A stretch of 64,000 bases of DNA from an uncultured Thalassolituus sp. (GCF_950066645.1 NZ_CATMFB010000009.1:101826-165825), one strand, 5' to 3'. Shown: positions 8,137 to 18,649, counted from the first letter of the stretch. The notes: generated from the sequence alone by a model not told the origin. A program made the numbers and translations.

Positions 8137-9119
8137 GGTTCTGGCTCCAGCCAGACACCAAATTTTTCGTACACTGAATCCTGAACGCGTTTCTGTAGTG
8201 CGCGGACGTCTGCCAGAGTCGCACCCGCTGACGTGGTGAGTACCAGTGCCTGCTTTTCGTACATAGCCACGGGACCAAAAGGCTTGCCACGAAAACCACA
8301 CTGGTCGATCAGCCAGCCTGCGGCTAACTTAGCACCATGCGGCTGTGCATAGACAGGCAGATCGGGATACCGGGCGGCCAACTGCCGTGCACACTCGTCA
8401 CTGACGACAGGGTTCTGAAAAAACGACCCCGCATTGGGCACGATCGCGGGGTCGGGCAGCTTACTCATTCTGATGTCAGTGACGGCCTGAATCAGGGAGG
8501 CTGGTGTGATTTCTGCCGCGTTCAGCAAGTTCAGTGGTGCATAGCTGACCACAGGAGAGAATCTGCGCGGCAGGCGGAACCTGACTCTCAGAATCACAAA
8601 ATCATTGCGTAACTCACGTTTGAATACCGAATCACGATACCCAAAACGACACTCAGCTGCGCTGAACGTACGCAACTGACGCGTACTGAGCTGATAGCCA
8701 GTCACAGAATCAATAAATTCGCCGACTTCTACCCCGTAAGCTCCGATGTTCTGCACCGGTGCGGCACCTACCGTACCTGGAATCAGCGCCAGATTTTCGA
8801 TGCCGTGACCAAAGGCTATGCTCTGCTCTACCCACTGGTGCCAGTTCATTCCTGCATCAACATCAACGAGGCTGACCTCGTCGTTCTGCATCACAAGCTG
8901 AATCCGGCAGGATTCTGACTGCACTACCAGCGCATTAACTTTCTCACTGAGCAGTACGTTACTGCCACCGCCCAGCACTCTCAGAGGAAGTTGCGCCCGG
9001 GTCGCGTAGCCCTGCAACTGAATCAGCTCCGCAAGGCTGCGAAACCCAGCATAGGCAGAGGCTTCTGATACGAGCCTGAGGGTATTGCGGTCGGTAAGTG
9101 GAAAGTGCTGCTGCAGCAT
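8121..9119 (-). CDS. murB: UDP-N-acetylenolpyruvoylglucosamine reductase
   Basis: The FAD enzyme that reduces UDP-GlcNAc-enolpyruvate to UDP-MurNAc, the second committed step of peptidoglycan precursor synthesis. The 332 residues match the E. coli-type (type I) enzyme. FAD-binding GGGSNVLL near residue 50, GIENLALIPGTVGAAPVQNIGAYG and the catalytic Ser/Glu region (NAGSFFQNP) are present. It is last in the minus-strand cluster from comEC to murB. Confidence 0.95.
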   Translation of the reverse strand: MLQQHFPLTDRNTLRLVSEASAYAGFRSLAELIQLQGYATRAQLPLRVLGGGSNVLLSEKVNALVVQSESCRIQLVMQNDEVSLVDVDAGMNWHQWVEQSIAFGHGIENLALIPGTVGAAPVQNIGAYGVEVGEFIDSVTGYQLSTRQLRTFSAAECRFGYRDSVFKRELRNDFVILRVRFRLPRRFSPVVSYAPLNLLNAAEITPASLIQAVTDIRMSKLPDPAIVPNAGSFFQNPVVSDECARQLAARYPDLPVYAQPHGAKLAAGWLIDQCGFRGKPFGPVAMYEKQALVLTTSAGATLADVRALQKRVQDSVYEKFGVWLEPEPQLFA

Positions 9120-9122
9120 GTG

Positions 9123-9608
9123 TCAGGGCTTTCCGGCGAGAGTCTGATGAATGTCGGCAATCAGGCCGTCACAGGCATCTTCGATCAGATCAAGAACATG
9201 ACGGAAGCCAGCTTCGCCCCCGTAATAAGGGTCTGGCACTTCGTGTTCATCAAAGCTGCGACCAAACGCCCGCAGAAACAACTTGGGCCGGGTGCCACCT
9301 GTGCGCTCGTATATTTCCATCAGATCGCTGAAATTCGAGCGATCCATCGCGAGAATATAATCGAAGATGTGGAAGTCATCTTCATTGACCTGGCGCGCAC
9401 GCAGCCCTGAGATATCGACACCCCGATCGTTTGCTGCCGCCTGTGAGCGTGGATCAGGTGCTTTTCCGGTGTGCCATTCAGCCGTGCCCGCGGAGTCGAC
9501 CTGGACCTGCGTCGAGAGCCCCTCTTCTTCAAGACGTCCCAACAGAACACCGTGCGCGGTCGGCGAACGGCAGATGTTGCCGAGGCAGACGAAAAGAACG
9601 CGTATCAT
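9123..9608 (-). CDS. Low-molecular-weight protein-tyrosine-phosphatase
   Basis: A 161-residue cytoplasmic phosphatase. The P-loop CLGNICRS starts at Cys8 with Arg14, and the general-acid DPYY motif is present near residue 127, so the active site is complete. In related genomes this gene commonly sits between ycaR/kdsB and murB. Its start overlaps the stop of the preceding gene by 4 bp (9605-9608), pointing to translational coupling. Its in vivo substrate is unknown. Confidence 0.92.
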   Translation of the reverse strand: MIRVLFVCLGNICRSPTAHGVLLGRLEEEGLSTQVQVDSAGTAEWHTGKAPDPRSQAAANDRGVDISGLRARQVNEDDFHIFDYILAMDRSNFSDLMEIYERTGGTRPKLFLRAFGRSFDEHEVPDPYYGGEAGFRHVLDLIEDACDGLIADIHQTLAGKP

Positions 9609-9814
9609 GCCTGACCGCTGTTACCCTGAGCTTTGTCGAGCTTTTCTTCTTCACTCATCTTGCGGGCTTCGCCTTCAAGCATGACAGGCACACCGTCGCG
9701 TACCGGATAAGCCAGCCCATCGAAGGTACAGATCAGCTCTGCTGCGTCACGGTCGTACTTGAGTTTACCCTTGCACTGCGGACAGACCAGCATGCTGAGA
9801 AGTTGTTTATCCAT
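9605..9814 (-). CDS. ycaR: Trm112/YcaR family zinc-ribbon-like protein
   Basis: A 69-residue protein with the CPQC pair near residue 12 followed by KGKLKYD and [14 protein letters not shown], typical of the YcaR family next to lpxK. The second zinc-binding pair of eukaryotic Trm112 is not evident. Relatives are thought to act as small partner proteins, but the bacterial role is unsettled. It overlaps lpxK by 8 bp and the phosphatase gene by 4 bp. Confidence 0.9.
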   Translation of the reverse strand: MDKQLLSMLVCPQCKGKLKYDRDAAELICTFDGLAYPVRDGVPVMLEGEARKMSEEEKLDKAQGNSGQA

Positions 9815-10790
9815 GATTTCGTTTTCCCAATGTCTTCAGAAGATTGTCTATCTGAGTTCGCGCCTCCGGGCCGGGTACTGCTGAAATTTTCAGGTACCAG
9901 CTGCCAGACGGCGCAAAGCCGCTACATTTTACCCAGTCTTTCTCGGTCATGACGACCGGAAGACCGTCATCAAACTTCAGATCGTCTGCAACGAAGGCAT
10001 GATGATCCGGGAATGGATGCTCAATTACCTGCACGCCTGCTTCCCGCAGGGTCGTGTAAAAGCGTTGCGGATTGCCAATGCCTGCCACAGCATGGACGGT
10101 CTGACCGCGCAGAAAGTCGGGAGATTCTTCCCGACCAGAGATAATGTCGACCAGCGAGTCCGCAACGATCGTAAAGTCCTGACCATTCACCAGATACAGA
10201 TCTGCTTGCTTCAGCCGACTGATGGGCTCTCGCAATGGGCCGACGGGCAACTGCCAGCCATTACCGAAACCCCGGGTGTGGTCGCTGACGACAATTTCAG
10301 CGTCCCGCGCCATGGCGTAGTGCTGGAGACCATCATCAGAAAAAATAATATCGACCTCATGCTCCAGTTCAGCAACGGCACGACTGCGCACAGGGTCGAC
10401 AACCACTGGAGCACCTGACGCGAGCAGAAGGCGCGGCTCATCGCCGCTCTCCTCAACGGGCGTGTCAGCAGACACCTTCAGAGGATACGAATCCGCCTTT
10501 CCTCCATAGCCACGCGAAACAATGCCAGGACGCAGTCCAAGCGCCGACGAACGCGCCACAAGGTACTGAATAAGGGGAGTTTTACCCGTTCCGCCGACTG
10601 CAATGTTACCCACGACCAGTACTGGAGTAATCTGGCCGCTGGGCGGAAATAACCGGTAAAAGAGCCGGCGCAGGCCGCTGACAGCAACGAACAACAACCA
10701 CAATGGCAGCAGCCACAGGTTGCCACGAGCAGAGTGATACCAGTTGTATTCAATACGCGCGGCCAGGCCGCGCTCAGACCCGTGGGACAC
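9807..10790 (-). CDS. lpxK: Tetraacyldisaccharide 4'-kinase
   Basis: Phosphorylates the 4' position of the lipid A disaccharide at the inner membrane. An N-terminal hydrophobic anchor ([17 protein letters not shown]) is followed by the P-loop ([12 protein letters not shown]) and SRGYGG. The open frame begins at 10919, but the first 43 codons lie inside msbA and do not look like the family. The GTG at 10790 gives 327 residues, the normal length, and overlaps the msbA stop by 17 bp. The start is therefore a reasoned choice. Confidence 0.92.
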   Translation of the reverse strand: MSHGSERGLAARIEYNWYHSARGNLWLLPLWLLFVAVSGLRRLFYRLFPPSGQITPVLVVGNIAVGGTGKTPLIQYLVARSSALGLRPGIVSRGYGGKADSYPLKVSADTPVEESGDEPRLLLASGAPVVVDPVRSRAVAELEHEVDIIFSDDGLQHYAMARDAEIVVSDHTRGFGNGWQLPVGPLREPISRLKQADLYLVNGQDFTIVADSLVDIISGREESPDFLRGQTVHAVAGIGNPQRFYTTLREAGVQVIEHPFPDHHAFVADDLKFDDGLPVVMTEKDWVKCSGFAPSGSWYLKISAVPGPEARTQIDNLLKTLGKRNHG

Positions 10791-12534
10791 CCTCGGCTTC
10801 CACAAACTGAAGTTGATGAAGTTGTGCGTAGGCGCCCTGACGTTCCAGCAGTTCGGTGTGTGAACCCTGCTCACTGATATTGCCGCCGTCGATAACGACA
10901 ATACGATCAACGTTTTCAATCGTACTCAGACGATGGGCAATCACGAGTGTCGTGCGACCCTTCATCACTTCTTCCATGGCTGCCTGAATGTGTCGCTCAG
11001 ATTCTGTGTCCAGTGCGGATGTCGCTTCATCCAGAATCAGGATCGGAGCATTTTTCAGCAGAGCCCGGGCAATGGCGATCCGCTGACGCTGACCACCCGA
11101 TAACATCAGGCCATTCTCACCTACCTGCGTGTCATAGCCATGTTCAAGGCGCTCGATAAATTCATGGGCATGTGCCGCACGCGCTGCAGCTTCAACCTGC
11201 TCGTCTGTCACATCCTGCAGCGAGCCGTAGGCGATGTTGTCACGGATACTGCAATTGAACAGAGTGACCTGCTGACTGACGATGGCGATCTGATCGCGCA
11301 GTGCTTCGAGTGTAAAGTCGCGGATATCCTGACCGTCGATCAGAATGCGTCCTTCCGTCGCATCGTAGAAGCGTGGCAGAAGGTTCACAAGTGTGGTTTT
11401 ACCACTTCCGGATTTACCAACAAACGCCACCGATGTCCCGGCCTTTATTTCCAGGTCAATGCCCTTCAGGGCCTCTGAGGCGGCTTTATCATAGCGGAAG
11501 CGGACCTGATCAAATGTGACCTGCCCCTGGCAGCGCCCCGGATGGTGTGTGCCTTCATCTTTTTCGATCTCGGCATCGAGGATAGCAAACACAGATTCAG
11601 CGGCAGTCAGACCTTTCTGGATGATTGAGTTAATGTCTGTCAGGGCACGCATCGGCTTAGCTATGAGAGACGCCGCAGTAATAAACTGCAGGAAGGCTTC
11701 TGCGGTCATCTGCCCTGCGGCAACCCGCTGAAACATCAGATACACCATCACGCCAAGACCAACCGCAATGACCTGCTGTGACAGCGGGACGTTAATCGCA
11801 TTGGTCAGCGCAAACTTCATCACCTGTTTGCGGTTTTCATCACTGGCTTTCTGAAACCGCTTTTCTTCGAATTCGGTCGCGCCATACGTGCGCACTTCGC
11901 GATAGCCACTGATCGACTCATTGGTTACCTGTGTCACGTCACCCATCGACTTCTGAATACGACGGCTGTAGCGGCGGAAAAACCGGCTCGCCTGAGACAC
12001 CAGAAGTCCGATGACAGGCACAATCACCAGAAAAATCCCGGTCAGCGTGTAATCCAGCCAGATCAGATACCCCATGAGAAGTATCACAGTGAGACCTTCC
12101 TGAATGACGGTCGTTACCGCTTTTGTGCTTGCGCCGTTGACCTGCTCGACGTCAAAAATCACCCGGGAAATCAGCCGTCCGGTCGACTCAGAATCATAGT
12201 AGCGGCTCGGCAGACGCAGCATCCGCCCGAACAGATCCGTACGCAGCGCGTGTACAACTTCCCGCCCGACCATGGCAGTGAAATATTTACCCAGAAACGT
12301 CCCGATTCCCCGGTACAGGTAAACCCCGATCAGTGCCGTCACCAGGAAGATAATATTTTCCTGGGTGGTGTCTCTGAGGGTGTTTTCTACCACGCCCATC
12401 AAATGGGCAAGCAGAGGTGCGGATGAAGCAAACATCGCAAAGCCGATGATGCTGATCAGAAAGATAAACTTATGGGGCCAGACATAAGTCAGCAGGCGAC
12501 GATAAAGTGCGCCTGCTTTGGGTTTTGCGGACAT
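10774..12534 (-). CDS. msbA: Lipid A export ABC transporter MsbA
   Basis: A 586-residue half-transporter that flips lipid A-core across the inner membrane. Six transmembrane helices fill residues 1-320. The nucleotide-binding domain has Walker A (GKSGSGKTT), the signature LSGGQRQRIAIARAL and Walker B with ILILDEATSALD. It lies between exbD (1 bp gap) and lpxK (overlap), the classic msbA-lpxK pairing. Confidence 0.95.
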   Translation of the reverse strand: MSAKPKAGALYRRLLTYVWPHKFIFLISIIGFAMFASSAPLLAHLMGVVENTLRDTTQENIIFLVTALIGVYLYRGIGTFLGKYFTAMVGREVVHALRTDLFGRMLRLPSRYYDSESTGRLISRVIFDVEQVNGASTKAVTTVIQEGLTVILLMGYLIWLDYTLTGIFLVIVPVIGLLVSQASRFFRRYSRRIQKSMGDVTQVTNESISGYREVRTYGATEFEEKRFQKASDENRKQVMKFALTNAINVPLSQQVIAVGLGVMVYLMFQRVAAGQMTAEAFLQFITAASLIAKPMRALTDINSIIQKGLTAAESVFAILDAEIEKDEGTHHPGRCQGQVTFDQVRFRYDKAASEALKGIDLEIKAGTSVAFVGKSGSGKTTLVNLLPRFYDATEGRILIDGQDIRDFTLEALRDQIAIVSQQVTLFNCSIRDNIAYGSLQDVTDEQVEAAARAAHAHEFIERLEHGYDTQVGENGLMLSGGQRQRIAIARALLKNAPILILDEATSALDTESERHIQAAMEEVMKGRTTLVIAHRLSTIENVDRIVVIDGGNISEQGSHTELLERQGAYAQLHQLQFVEAEGVPRV

Positions 12535-12535
12535 G

Positions 12536-12958
12536 TTATCTGCCGTTACCTGGTTGACGGGTTGTGATGCTCAGGTTGACCAATCCCAGCTGGCCTGCAG
12601 CATCCATCGCCCTGACAACCGACTCGTGAGTCGTGCGGGCATCTGCAGTGATCACGACTGGCGCCGCGTCACGTCCGTTCAGTTCCTGAGTCATTGCGCT
12701 TTTCAGCGTATCAATCTGCGTATTGACCAGACTCCGGCCATTCACGCTGTACTCTCCGCTCTCGGAGATCAGAATATCAATCGACTGCGGGATCTCGTCA
12801 CTTGCCGATGCCGAGGCCTCTGGCAGGCTGATATTAAGATGATTTTCTTTGGTGAACGTGGTCGACACCATAAAGAAGATCAGCAACAGAAATACAATGT
12901 CGATCAGAGGCGTCAGGTTAACTGACACCTCTTCACGGCTTTGCCGCTTGAAGTTCAC
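12536..12958 (-). CDS. exbD: ExbD/TolR family proton-channel subunit
   Basis: A 140-residue inner-membrane protein with one N-terminal helix carrying the conserved Asp (TPLIDIVFLLLIFFMVS) and a periplasmic domain. It pairs with ExbB to couple proton flow to outer-membrane transport. No tonB is nearby, so its partner is unknown. It overlaps exbB by 4 bp. Confidence 0.9.
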   Translation of the reverse strand: MNFKRQSREEVSVNLTPLIDIVFLLLIFFMVSTTFTKENHLNISLPEASASASDEIPQSIDILISESGEYSVNGRSLVNTQIDTLKSAMTQELNGRDAAPVVITADARTTHESVVRAMDAAGQLGLVNLSITTRQPGNGR

Positions 12959-13590
12959 TCGCCGCGCTCCCCGGAGTCAGCTACTTCACGATCACCGTGC
13001 AACACATCGACCAGTTTGATCGCTTCCTGCTCCATAAACACGACGATTTCATCAACGCGACGCTGAAGAATGCGGTGACAGATAAGTGCAGGAATAGCGA
13101 CAACCAGACCCGCTGCCGTCGTAATCAGAGCTTCGGAGATACCACCAGCCAGCAGATTCGCCTGCCCTGTTCCCTGAGCCATGATTTCAGCAAAGACTTT
13201 GATCATACCGATAACCGTGCCCAGCAGGCCCATCAGAGGTGCCACTGCCGCCACTGTTCCGAGTGCATTCAGATACCGTTCCATATCGTGAATCACGTGC
13301 GAAGCGACTTCTTCAATGCTCTCTTTCATGATCTGACGACCGTGACGGCTGTTAATCAGCCCCGCCGCCAGCACACGCCCCAGCGGGCTGGAAGAACTAA
13401 GTTCACGGATACGGGTCGCATCGAGCTGCTTGTTTTTCATCCATCCCCAAACCTGCGCTAACAGATCCGGCGGAGCGATTTTCGCAGCGCGCAACGTCCA
13501 GAAACGTTCAATTGTAATTGCCAGTGCCAATACGGAAGCGATGATAATCGGCACCATCATCCAACCACCACTCTGGATGATCTCGAGCAT
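12955..13590 (-). CDS. exbB: ExbB/TolQ/MotA family proton-channel protein
   Basis: A 211-residue protein with three hydrophobic segments and the family core (GTVAAVAPLMGLLGTVIGMI, then GISEALITTAAGLVVAIPAL). It forms the pentameric proton channel with ExbD. The exbB-exbD-msbA-lpxK order is widely seen in this bacterial group. A 79-bp gap separates it from comEC, so it may have its own promoter. Confidence 0.92.
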   Translation of the reverse strand: MLEIIQSGGWMMVPIIIASVLALAITIERFWTLRAAKIAPPDLLAQVWGWMKNKQLDATRIRELSSSSPLGRVLAAGLINSRHGRQIMKESIEEVASHVIHDMERYLNALGTVAAVAPLMGLLGTVIGMIKVFAEIMAQGTGQANLLAGGISEALITTAAGLVVAIPALICHRILQRRVDEIVVFMEQEAIKLVDVLHGDREVADSGERGE

Positions 13591-13669
13591 ATCCAGCGTC
13601 TCCTGCCAGTTATTATTTGCGCGCTACTCTAGCACATGGTTACAGACTGAAAAATCCCCGCAGATCAAC

Positions 13670-15874
13670 TCAGCGCCACCATGGTACCCAACCACAGCGT
13701 CCGCAGTCCCGATGGCCGTCCGCATCAATCGACAGAAACCCGGATTCAGCCGTCAGAAAGAGCCTTATATTCCGCTCTTTCAAACGGCGCAGAACTTCGG
13801 TATGCGGGTGCCCATAGCGGTTTTTATAGCCACTGCTGATCCAGACTTCCGCAGGGGCGACCGTATCCAACCAAACCTCAGCGCTTGACGTCCGGCTGCC
13901 ATGATGAGCGGCCACAAGTACGTCGCTCTGCAGGTCGTCACCGTACAGATCCACCAGAGCCGCCTCTGCCTGCGCTGTAATATCGCCCGGAATCAGAACC
14001 CGTCGCCCATAATAATTGAGCTGCAGAACACAACTGTGATCATTGTCATTGCGGCGAAGTGCCTCAGGGAGTGAAAAGAATTTCAGCGAAACGCTGTCAG
14101 ACAAGGCCAACAGGCCACGTTCATGACAATCCTGAAAATGCCACGCCTGATGCCTCGCTGGCTGACCAGCAAGGCGCACGACTGCCGGGTACTGCGCAAG
14201 CAGTGTATCCAGACCTCCGGCATGATCGTTATCCGAATGCGAAATCACCAGCAGATCAAGAGACTCGGCTCCCGACTTTTCTAACCACGGAATAACCACG
14301 GCAGATGCCATGCTGAAGTCAGGGGAATACGCAGCACCCGTATCGATGACCAGTGTTCTCCCGGCATCCCGGACCATCAGACTCTGCCCCTGCCCGACAT
14401 CAAACAGCCACAGCTTCGACGTCTGATCTGTAAGCTCGTGCGCGGCAAGCGTGAACAGAGCCAGCCCCAACGCGCAATGCGCCCAGTGAAGGCCAGCCCT
14501 CCAGAGCAACACCAATGCAATCCAGGGCAGAACCCAGACAGCCCCTGGCAGAATCGCCGGCAACGACCAGGCGTCAAACAAAGTCTGAAGTTGCCAGAAC
14601 AGATCTGAAAGATACTGCATTGCGGTATCAGCCCATTCAGATTCATAGACACTGAGCAGAAGACTGAGCGGCAGAATGCAGAAAGAAATCAGCGGAATGA
14701 TCAGGGTGTTTGCGATGACGTGAACAACCCCCAGCGGCTGTCCCCAGATCATCATCACCGGCGCCAGCCCCGCCATCACAGCAAACTGCGGCACCATCCA
14801 GGGACCAACAACGCCATTGCGACGCCCTTCCAACAACAGAATTAACGCATAGACGGCCACGAAAGAATAAAGGAACCCGGCGGATGTCCATAGCAAGGGG
14901 GCTGCGATCAGGGTGACAAGCATCACCAGACTGAGCACCTGCGCAAACCGGATCTGGCGGGCCGCACCCCACAACAGCATCAGCAGGGTCGCTAATAACC
15001 AGGCCCGTATCAGTGCGATACCACTGCCCGCGACGAGAACATAACCTCCTGTCATCGCAACCGCTGCCATCCGTGCGATCCAATGCCCATAGGTACCCGT
15101 GCGGATACCAACGACACGTAATAACCGCACGAGCGCGGAGGCCAGGACGAATGCCACCATGGCGACCATCCCGACGTGCAGCCCACTGACCACAAGAACA
15201 TGCAGGGTGCCTGTATTGCGCACCAGACGCCACTGGTGAGGAGTAAACGCATCGGGTTTTCCGAACACCAGGCCGTCAATCCACGCTTTTGTGTTATCAG
15301 ATAAGCGAGTCTCTGACGGGGAGCCTCTGGACAGCTGCTGAGTAAAATCAAGACTGCGTACATACCCTGTCGCTGTCACGCCTTCCCGCATCAGCCAGAG
15401 TTCATAGTCGAAGGCGAGATCATTCTCGATATTGCGGGGACTCTTGAGTGTCACTTCGGCGTCAATGCAGTCACCGGCCAGAAAACTTTCGACCCCGGGG
15501 TTGTACCAGCTCAGGCGCAGGTCGCCCGTGGCCACAGGATCACCACGGAAGGTCACTGACTGAGGTGAAAGAACGAAGCGCAGGACCGTCTGTCCGGAAC
15601 GAAGCGTCGGGCTGGCCATCGCAGGTTCCGTAATACAGCCAGCCACCTTAAAACGCTCGCCACTGATCTCCTCAGGTAAAAGAAGTGCAACCCGCTGCGA
15701 AGTGAAAAAACTGCCCCATACTGAAGAGACAGCGACCACGAGAAGCAACCATCGATATGATGATACGCGTACAGAGACCGCAGCCAGAACCCCCGCCAGG
15801 AGGCAGGCGTTCTGAAATGGCAGCAGTGTGCCGCAAACCACTGAAATTACCGCGACTAAGATCAGAAGGTGCAT
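13670..15874 (-). CDS. comEC: DNA internalization-related competence protein ComEC/Rec2
   Basis: The putative channel for uptake of single-stranded DNA across the inner membrane in transformation. The 734 residues hold an N-terminal soluble (OB-like) part, a competence domain with many transmembrane helices (about 200-470), and a C-terminal metallo-beta-lactamase-like domain with the SHSDNDHAGG metal motif and AAHHGS. All three parts are intact, so the gene looks functional. It is relevant to the cassette array and island also in this window. Confidence 0.93.
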   Translation of the reverse strand: MHLLILVAVISVVCGTLLPFQNACLLAGVLAAVSVRVSSYRWLLLVVAVSSVWGSFFTSQRVALLLPEEISGERFKVAGCITEPAMASPTLRSGQTVLRFVLSPQSVTFRGDPVATGDLRLSWYNPGVESFLAGDCIDAEVTLKSPRNIENDLAFDYELWLMREGVTATGYVRSLDFTQQLSRGSPSETRLSDNTKAWIDGLVFGKPDAFTPHQWRLVRNTGTLHVLVVSGLHVGMVAMVAFVLASALVRLLRVVGIRTGTYGHWIARMAAVAMTGGYVLVAGSGIALIRAWLLATLLMLLWGAARQIRFAQVLSLVMLVTLIAAPLLWTSAGFLYSFVAVYALILLLEGRRNGVVGPWMVPQFAVMAGLAPVMMIWGQPLGVVHVIANTLIIPLISFCILPLSLLLSVYESEWADTAMQYLSDLFWQLQTLFDAWSLPAILPGAVWVLPWIALVLLWRAGLHWAHCALGLALFTLAAHELTDQTSKLWLFDVGQGQSLMVRDAGRTLVIDTGAAYSPDFSMASAVVIPWLEKSGAESLDLLVISHSDNDHAGGLDTLLAQYPAVVRLAGQPARHQAWHFQDCHERGLLALSDSVSLKFFSLPEALRRNDNDHSCVLQLNYYGRRVLIPGDITAQAEAALVDLYGDDLQSDVLVAAHHGSRTSSAEVWLDTVAPAEVWISSGYKNRYGHPHTEVLRRLKERNIRLFLTAESGFLSIDADGHRDCGRCGWVPWWR

Positions 15875-15931
15875 TGCCTCTCCATGGCGTAGCAGGCATA
15901 ATTCCCGCGCATATCAGAACCGGCGGTGGGC

Positions 15932-16468
15932 ATGCCTAAAAAGCTTTTAAAAAGATTCTTTCCTTCGCCGGATCAGGTAAAGCGCAACCGCTCCCTGAAG
16001 TTTCTTGCCCCTCTGTTCAGCAAACCGAATCTGTGGCATATCAACCGGCGTGCAGTGGCCCGTGCCTTCCTTGTCGGCGTATTCACCGCCTTTCTGCCCG
16101 TGCCCTTTCAGATGGGAATTGCAGCCTTTCTGGCCTTTTACGTCAACGCCAATGTGCCTATCTCGATCGGCCTGGTGTGGATCAGTAATCCGGTCACCAT
16201 CCCGCCTATTTTCTACGGCACGTATCTTCTTGGAAGCTGGATGCTGGGGACACCTTCCAACGAATTTTCGATAGAACTGTCGCTGCAGTGGGTGCTTAAT
16301 GAACTGGGCGCCCTGTGGGCTCCATTATTTGTCGGCTCTCTTGCCGCAGGTCTGGTGCTGTCTGTAATCGCCTATTTTGCCATGCACCTCGCCTGGCGCA
16401 TGCATGTGGCTCACAATTGGAAAAAGCGCCAGCTTATCCGCCAGCGCCGTAATGAGACTGAGAAATAA
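15932..16468 (+). CDS. DUF2062 domain membrane protein
   Basis: A 178-residue protein with a basic N-terminus, then hydrophobic segments and family phrases such as GVFTAFLPVPFQMG and WISNPVTIPPIFY. Proteins of this family are small inner-membrane proteins of unknown function, often encoded near comEC and lolCD. The ATG at 15932 is preferred to the in-frame GTG two codons earlier. It is the only plus-strand gene between comEC and lolD. Confidence 0.85.
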   Translation: MPKKLLKRFFPSPDQVKRNRSLKFLAPLFSKPNLWHINRRAVARAFLVGVFTAFLPVPFQMGIAAFLAFYVNANVPISIGLVWISNPVTIPPIFYGTYLLGSWMLGTPSNEFSIELSLQWVLNELGALWAPLFVGSLAAGLVLSVIAYFAMHLAWRMHVAHNWKKRQLIRQRRNETEK

Positions 16469-16471
16469 CGC

Positions 16472-17155
16472 TTAATCAGCGGATTCCAGCTGTCGGTTGA
16501 CCAGACGATAAACCCGGGCCATGCGCCCTGCCAGTTCACGGTCGTGGGTGACGGTAATAAAGGCGGTATCGACCGAGCGTCGCAGCTCTGCCATCAGATT
16601 TTCTACTTCGGAAGCCGTTTCCTGATCAAGGTTGCCTGTCGGCTCATCCATCAACACCAGCTTCGGGCGGTTCACCAGTGCACGCGCGATGGCCGTTCGC
16701 TGACGTTCCCCCCCCGACAGTTCTGAGGGCTTGTGGCTACCGCGTTCTGCCATTCGCAACCGGCTGAGACATTCTTCCGCCCGCTCTGCCGCTTCTACCC
16801 GGCTCATGCCTCCCAATAACAGAGGCATCATCACGTTCTCAAGCGCCGTAAATTCCGGAAGCAGGTGATGAAACTGATAAACAAAACCAACGTCGCGGTT
16901 TCTCAGCGCAGTTCTTTCACGCTCAGACATCGCGCCGATGTCCTGACCACTGATCAGAACCGAGCCTCCATCCATAGTGTCCAGACCGCCCAGTACATTC
17001 AGCAGAGATGTTTTCCCTGAGCCAGACGCGCCGACAATGGCAACTGAATCACCCGGAGAGACGGTCAGGTTGATGTCTTCCCAGACGGTCACGGCCTGAG
17101 GGCCGGTGGTGTAGGTTTTGGTCAGCCCATGAGCTTCCAGTACATATTTACTCAT
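16472..17155 (-). CDS. lolD: Lipoprotein-releasing ABC transporter ATP-binding protein
   Basis: A 227-residue ATPase that powers release of outer-membrane lipoproteins from the inner membrane to LolA. Walker A (GASGSGKTSLLN), signature LSGGERQRTAIARAL and Walker B with LVLMDEPTGNLD are complete. It overlaps the permease gene by 8 bp, so the two are co-translated. The window encodes several lipoproteins that would depend on it. Confidence 0.95.
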   Translation of the reverse strand: MSKYVLEAHGLTKTYTTGPQAVTVWEDINLTVSPGDSVAIVGASGSGKTSLLNVLGGLDTMDGGSVLISGQDIGAMSERERTALRNRDVGFVYQFHHLLPEFTALENVMMPLLLGGMSRVEAAERAEECLSRLRMAERGSHKPSELSGGERQRTAIARALVNRPKLVLMDEPTGNLDQETASEVENLMAELRRSVDTAFITVTHDRELAGRMARVYRLVNRQLESAD

Positions 17156-18398
17156 AACGTAGGGCCTCTGCTGGCTGAACTCGGGATGCGCGGTAAGATG
17201 GATACAGTGTTGCCAGGAAACTGATCGTCAGTGACGCAGAAACGACAATCATTACATCCAGCCACTGCAGTTCGCTCGGCAGATAAGAAATAAAGTACAC
17301 GTCTGCGCTCAGGATCTGGAAATTAAACAGGCGCTCAACCGCGGCGACCAGCTCAGATATCGTTAATGCGCCCGCGATCCCCAACAATGTACCCAGCACG
17401 ACTCCGACGACACCAATAGAAAGGCCCTGCACCATAAAGATGGCCATCACAGTACGTGGGCTGGCTCCCATAGTCCGGAGAATCGCGATATCAGACTGTT
17501 TATCAGTCACCACCATGACCAGTGTTGAAATGATATTGAACGCAGCCACAGCAACAATAATGAGAAGGAGCAGACCGATCATGGTTTTTTCCATGCGGAT
17601 TGCCTGAAACAGATTACCGTGCGTGCGCGTCCAGTCGGTTCCGCTGAAGCGCCCATCGAGGCGATCGACAATTTCCCAGATGCCACGCGGAGCATCGAAC
17701 AGGTTATCGAATTTCACCCGGAGCGACTGTGCCTGAGCATCAAGCCTGGCCAGTTTGCGTGCATCCTCCAGGTGAATCACACCCAGATTGGCGTCCAGTT
17801 CTGCGCCGACTGAGAAAATCCCGACGACATTGAGGCGCTTGATGCGCGGCAGAACGCCCGCAGGAGAGAGCGTGGCTTCCGGCAACATCAGAGTCACCTT
17901 GTCACCCACCCCAACCTGAAGATGTTTGGCCAGCAACTCTCCCAGCACGATGCCGTATTCACCCGCGACCAGGTCGTTCAGACTACCTGCCGTAATATGC
18001 TGCGGCAGAATCGACACACGCTCTTCAGCTCCGGGGTCAATACCTGTGATCATACTGCCCTGAACCCGACCACCGTAGCCCAACATGCCCTGCAGACGGG
18101 TCAGTGGTGCAGCAGCAGCTACGCCGGGGAGCCCTTCTACCCGGGTTGCCAGTACCTGCCAGTCATCAACGCCGCCATACTGATAGAGTACGGCATGCGG
18201 CACCATGCCCAGAATTCGCTCCCGCAGCTCCCGGTCAAAGCCATTCATAACGGACAGCACCAGAATCAGCACAGCCACTCCCAGGGTCATTCCGACCATG
18301 GAAGACATAGAAATAAAAGAAATAAAGTGATTGCGACGTTTGGCCGCCAGATAGCGAAGACCAATCCAGATAGGTAGCCGCGAGCTTGTCGATAACAT
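17148..18398 (-). CDS. lolC: Lipoprotein-releasing system transmembrane protein LolC/LolE
   Basis: A 416-residue permease with one N-terminal helix, a large periplasmic domain and three C-terminal helices (about 270-405), including MVVTDKQSDIAILRTMGASPR. It is the membrane partner of LolD. Only one permease gene is in this operon, so it could be LolC with LolE elsewhere, or a single LolF-type protein acting as a homodimer. The lolC symbol is therefore provisional. Confidence 0.9.
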   Translation of the reverse strand: MLSTSSRLPIWIGLRYLAAKRRNHFISFISMSSMVGMTLGVAVLILVLSVMNGFDRELRERILGMVPHAVLYQYGGVDDWQVLATRVEGLPGVAAAAPLTRLQGMLGYGGRVQGSMITGIDPGAEERVSILPQHITAGSLNDLVAGEYGIVLGELLAKHLQVGVGDKVTLMLPEATLSPAGVLPRIKRLNVVGIFSVGAELDANLGVIHLEDARKLARLDAQAQSLRVKFDNLFDAPRGIWEIVDRLDGRFSGTDWTRTHGNLFQAIRMEKTMIGLLLLIIVAVAAFNIISTLVMVVTDKQSDIAILRTMGASPRTVMAIFMVQGLSIGVVGVVLGTLLGIAGALTISELVAAVERLFNFQILSADVYFISYLPSELQWLDVMIVVSASLTISFLATLYPSYRASRVQPAEALRYE

Positions 18399-18649
18399 AA
18401 GGTCAGAACATCAGCCTGTTGCAGAAGGCAGCCAGTTTGCCTTATGCCCGGGCGCTTTTCGACCTCTGTGCTGACTTTTTTACAAGCAATGACAAAGATG
18501 CCGCTCTGCGCAGTCTTTACGAAAAGATTACGGGCCAGAATCATTGGGTAACTGAACGGCACGTTAAAGCACATCAGTTTGGCGTGAGAGGCCTTGCGTC
18601 CAGGTCCGGATTCACTAGGATAAAAACAATCCAACTAAGGGATGCTGCC

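Noticed and set aside
18419..18649. N-terminal extension of the exported protein at 18650
   Set aside because: The extension would bury the signal peptide 77 residues inside the protein; ATG 18650 has a ribosome binding site.
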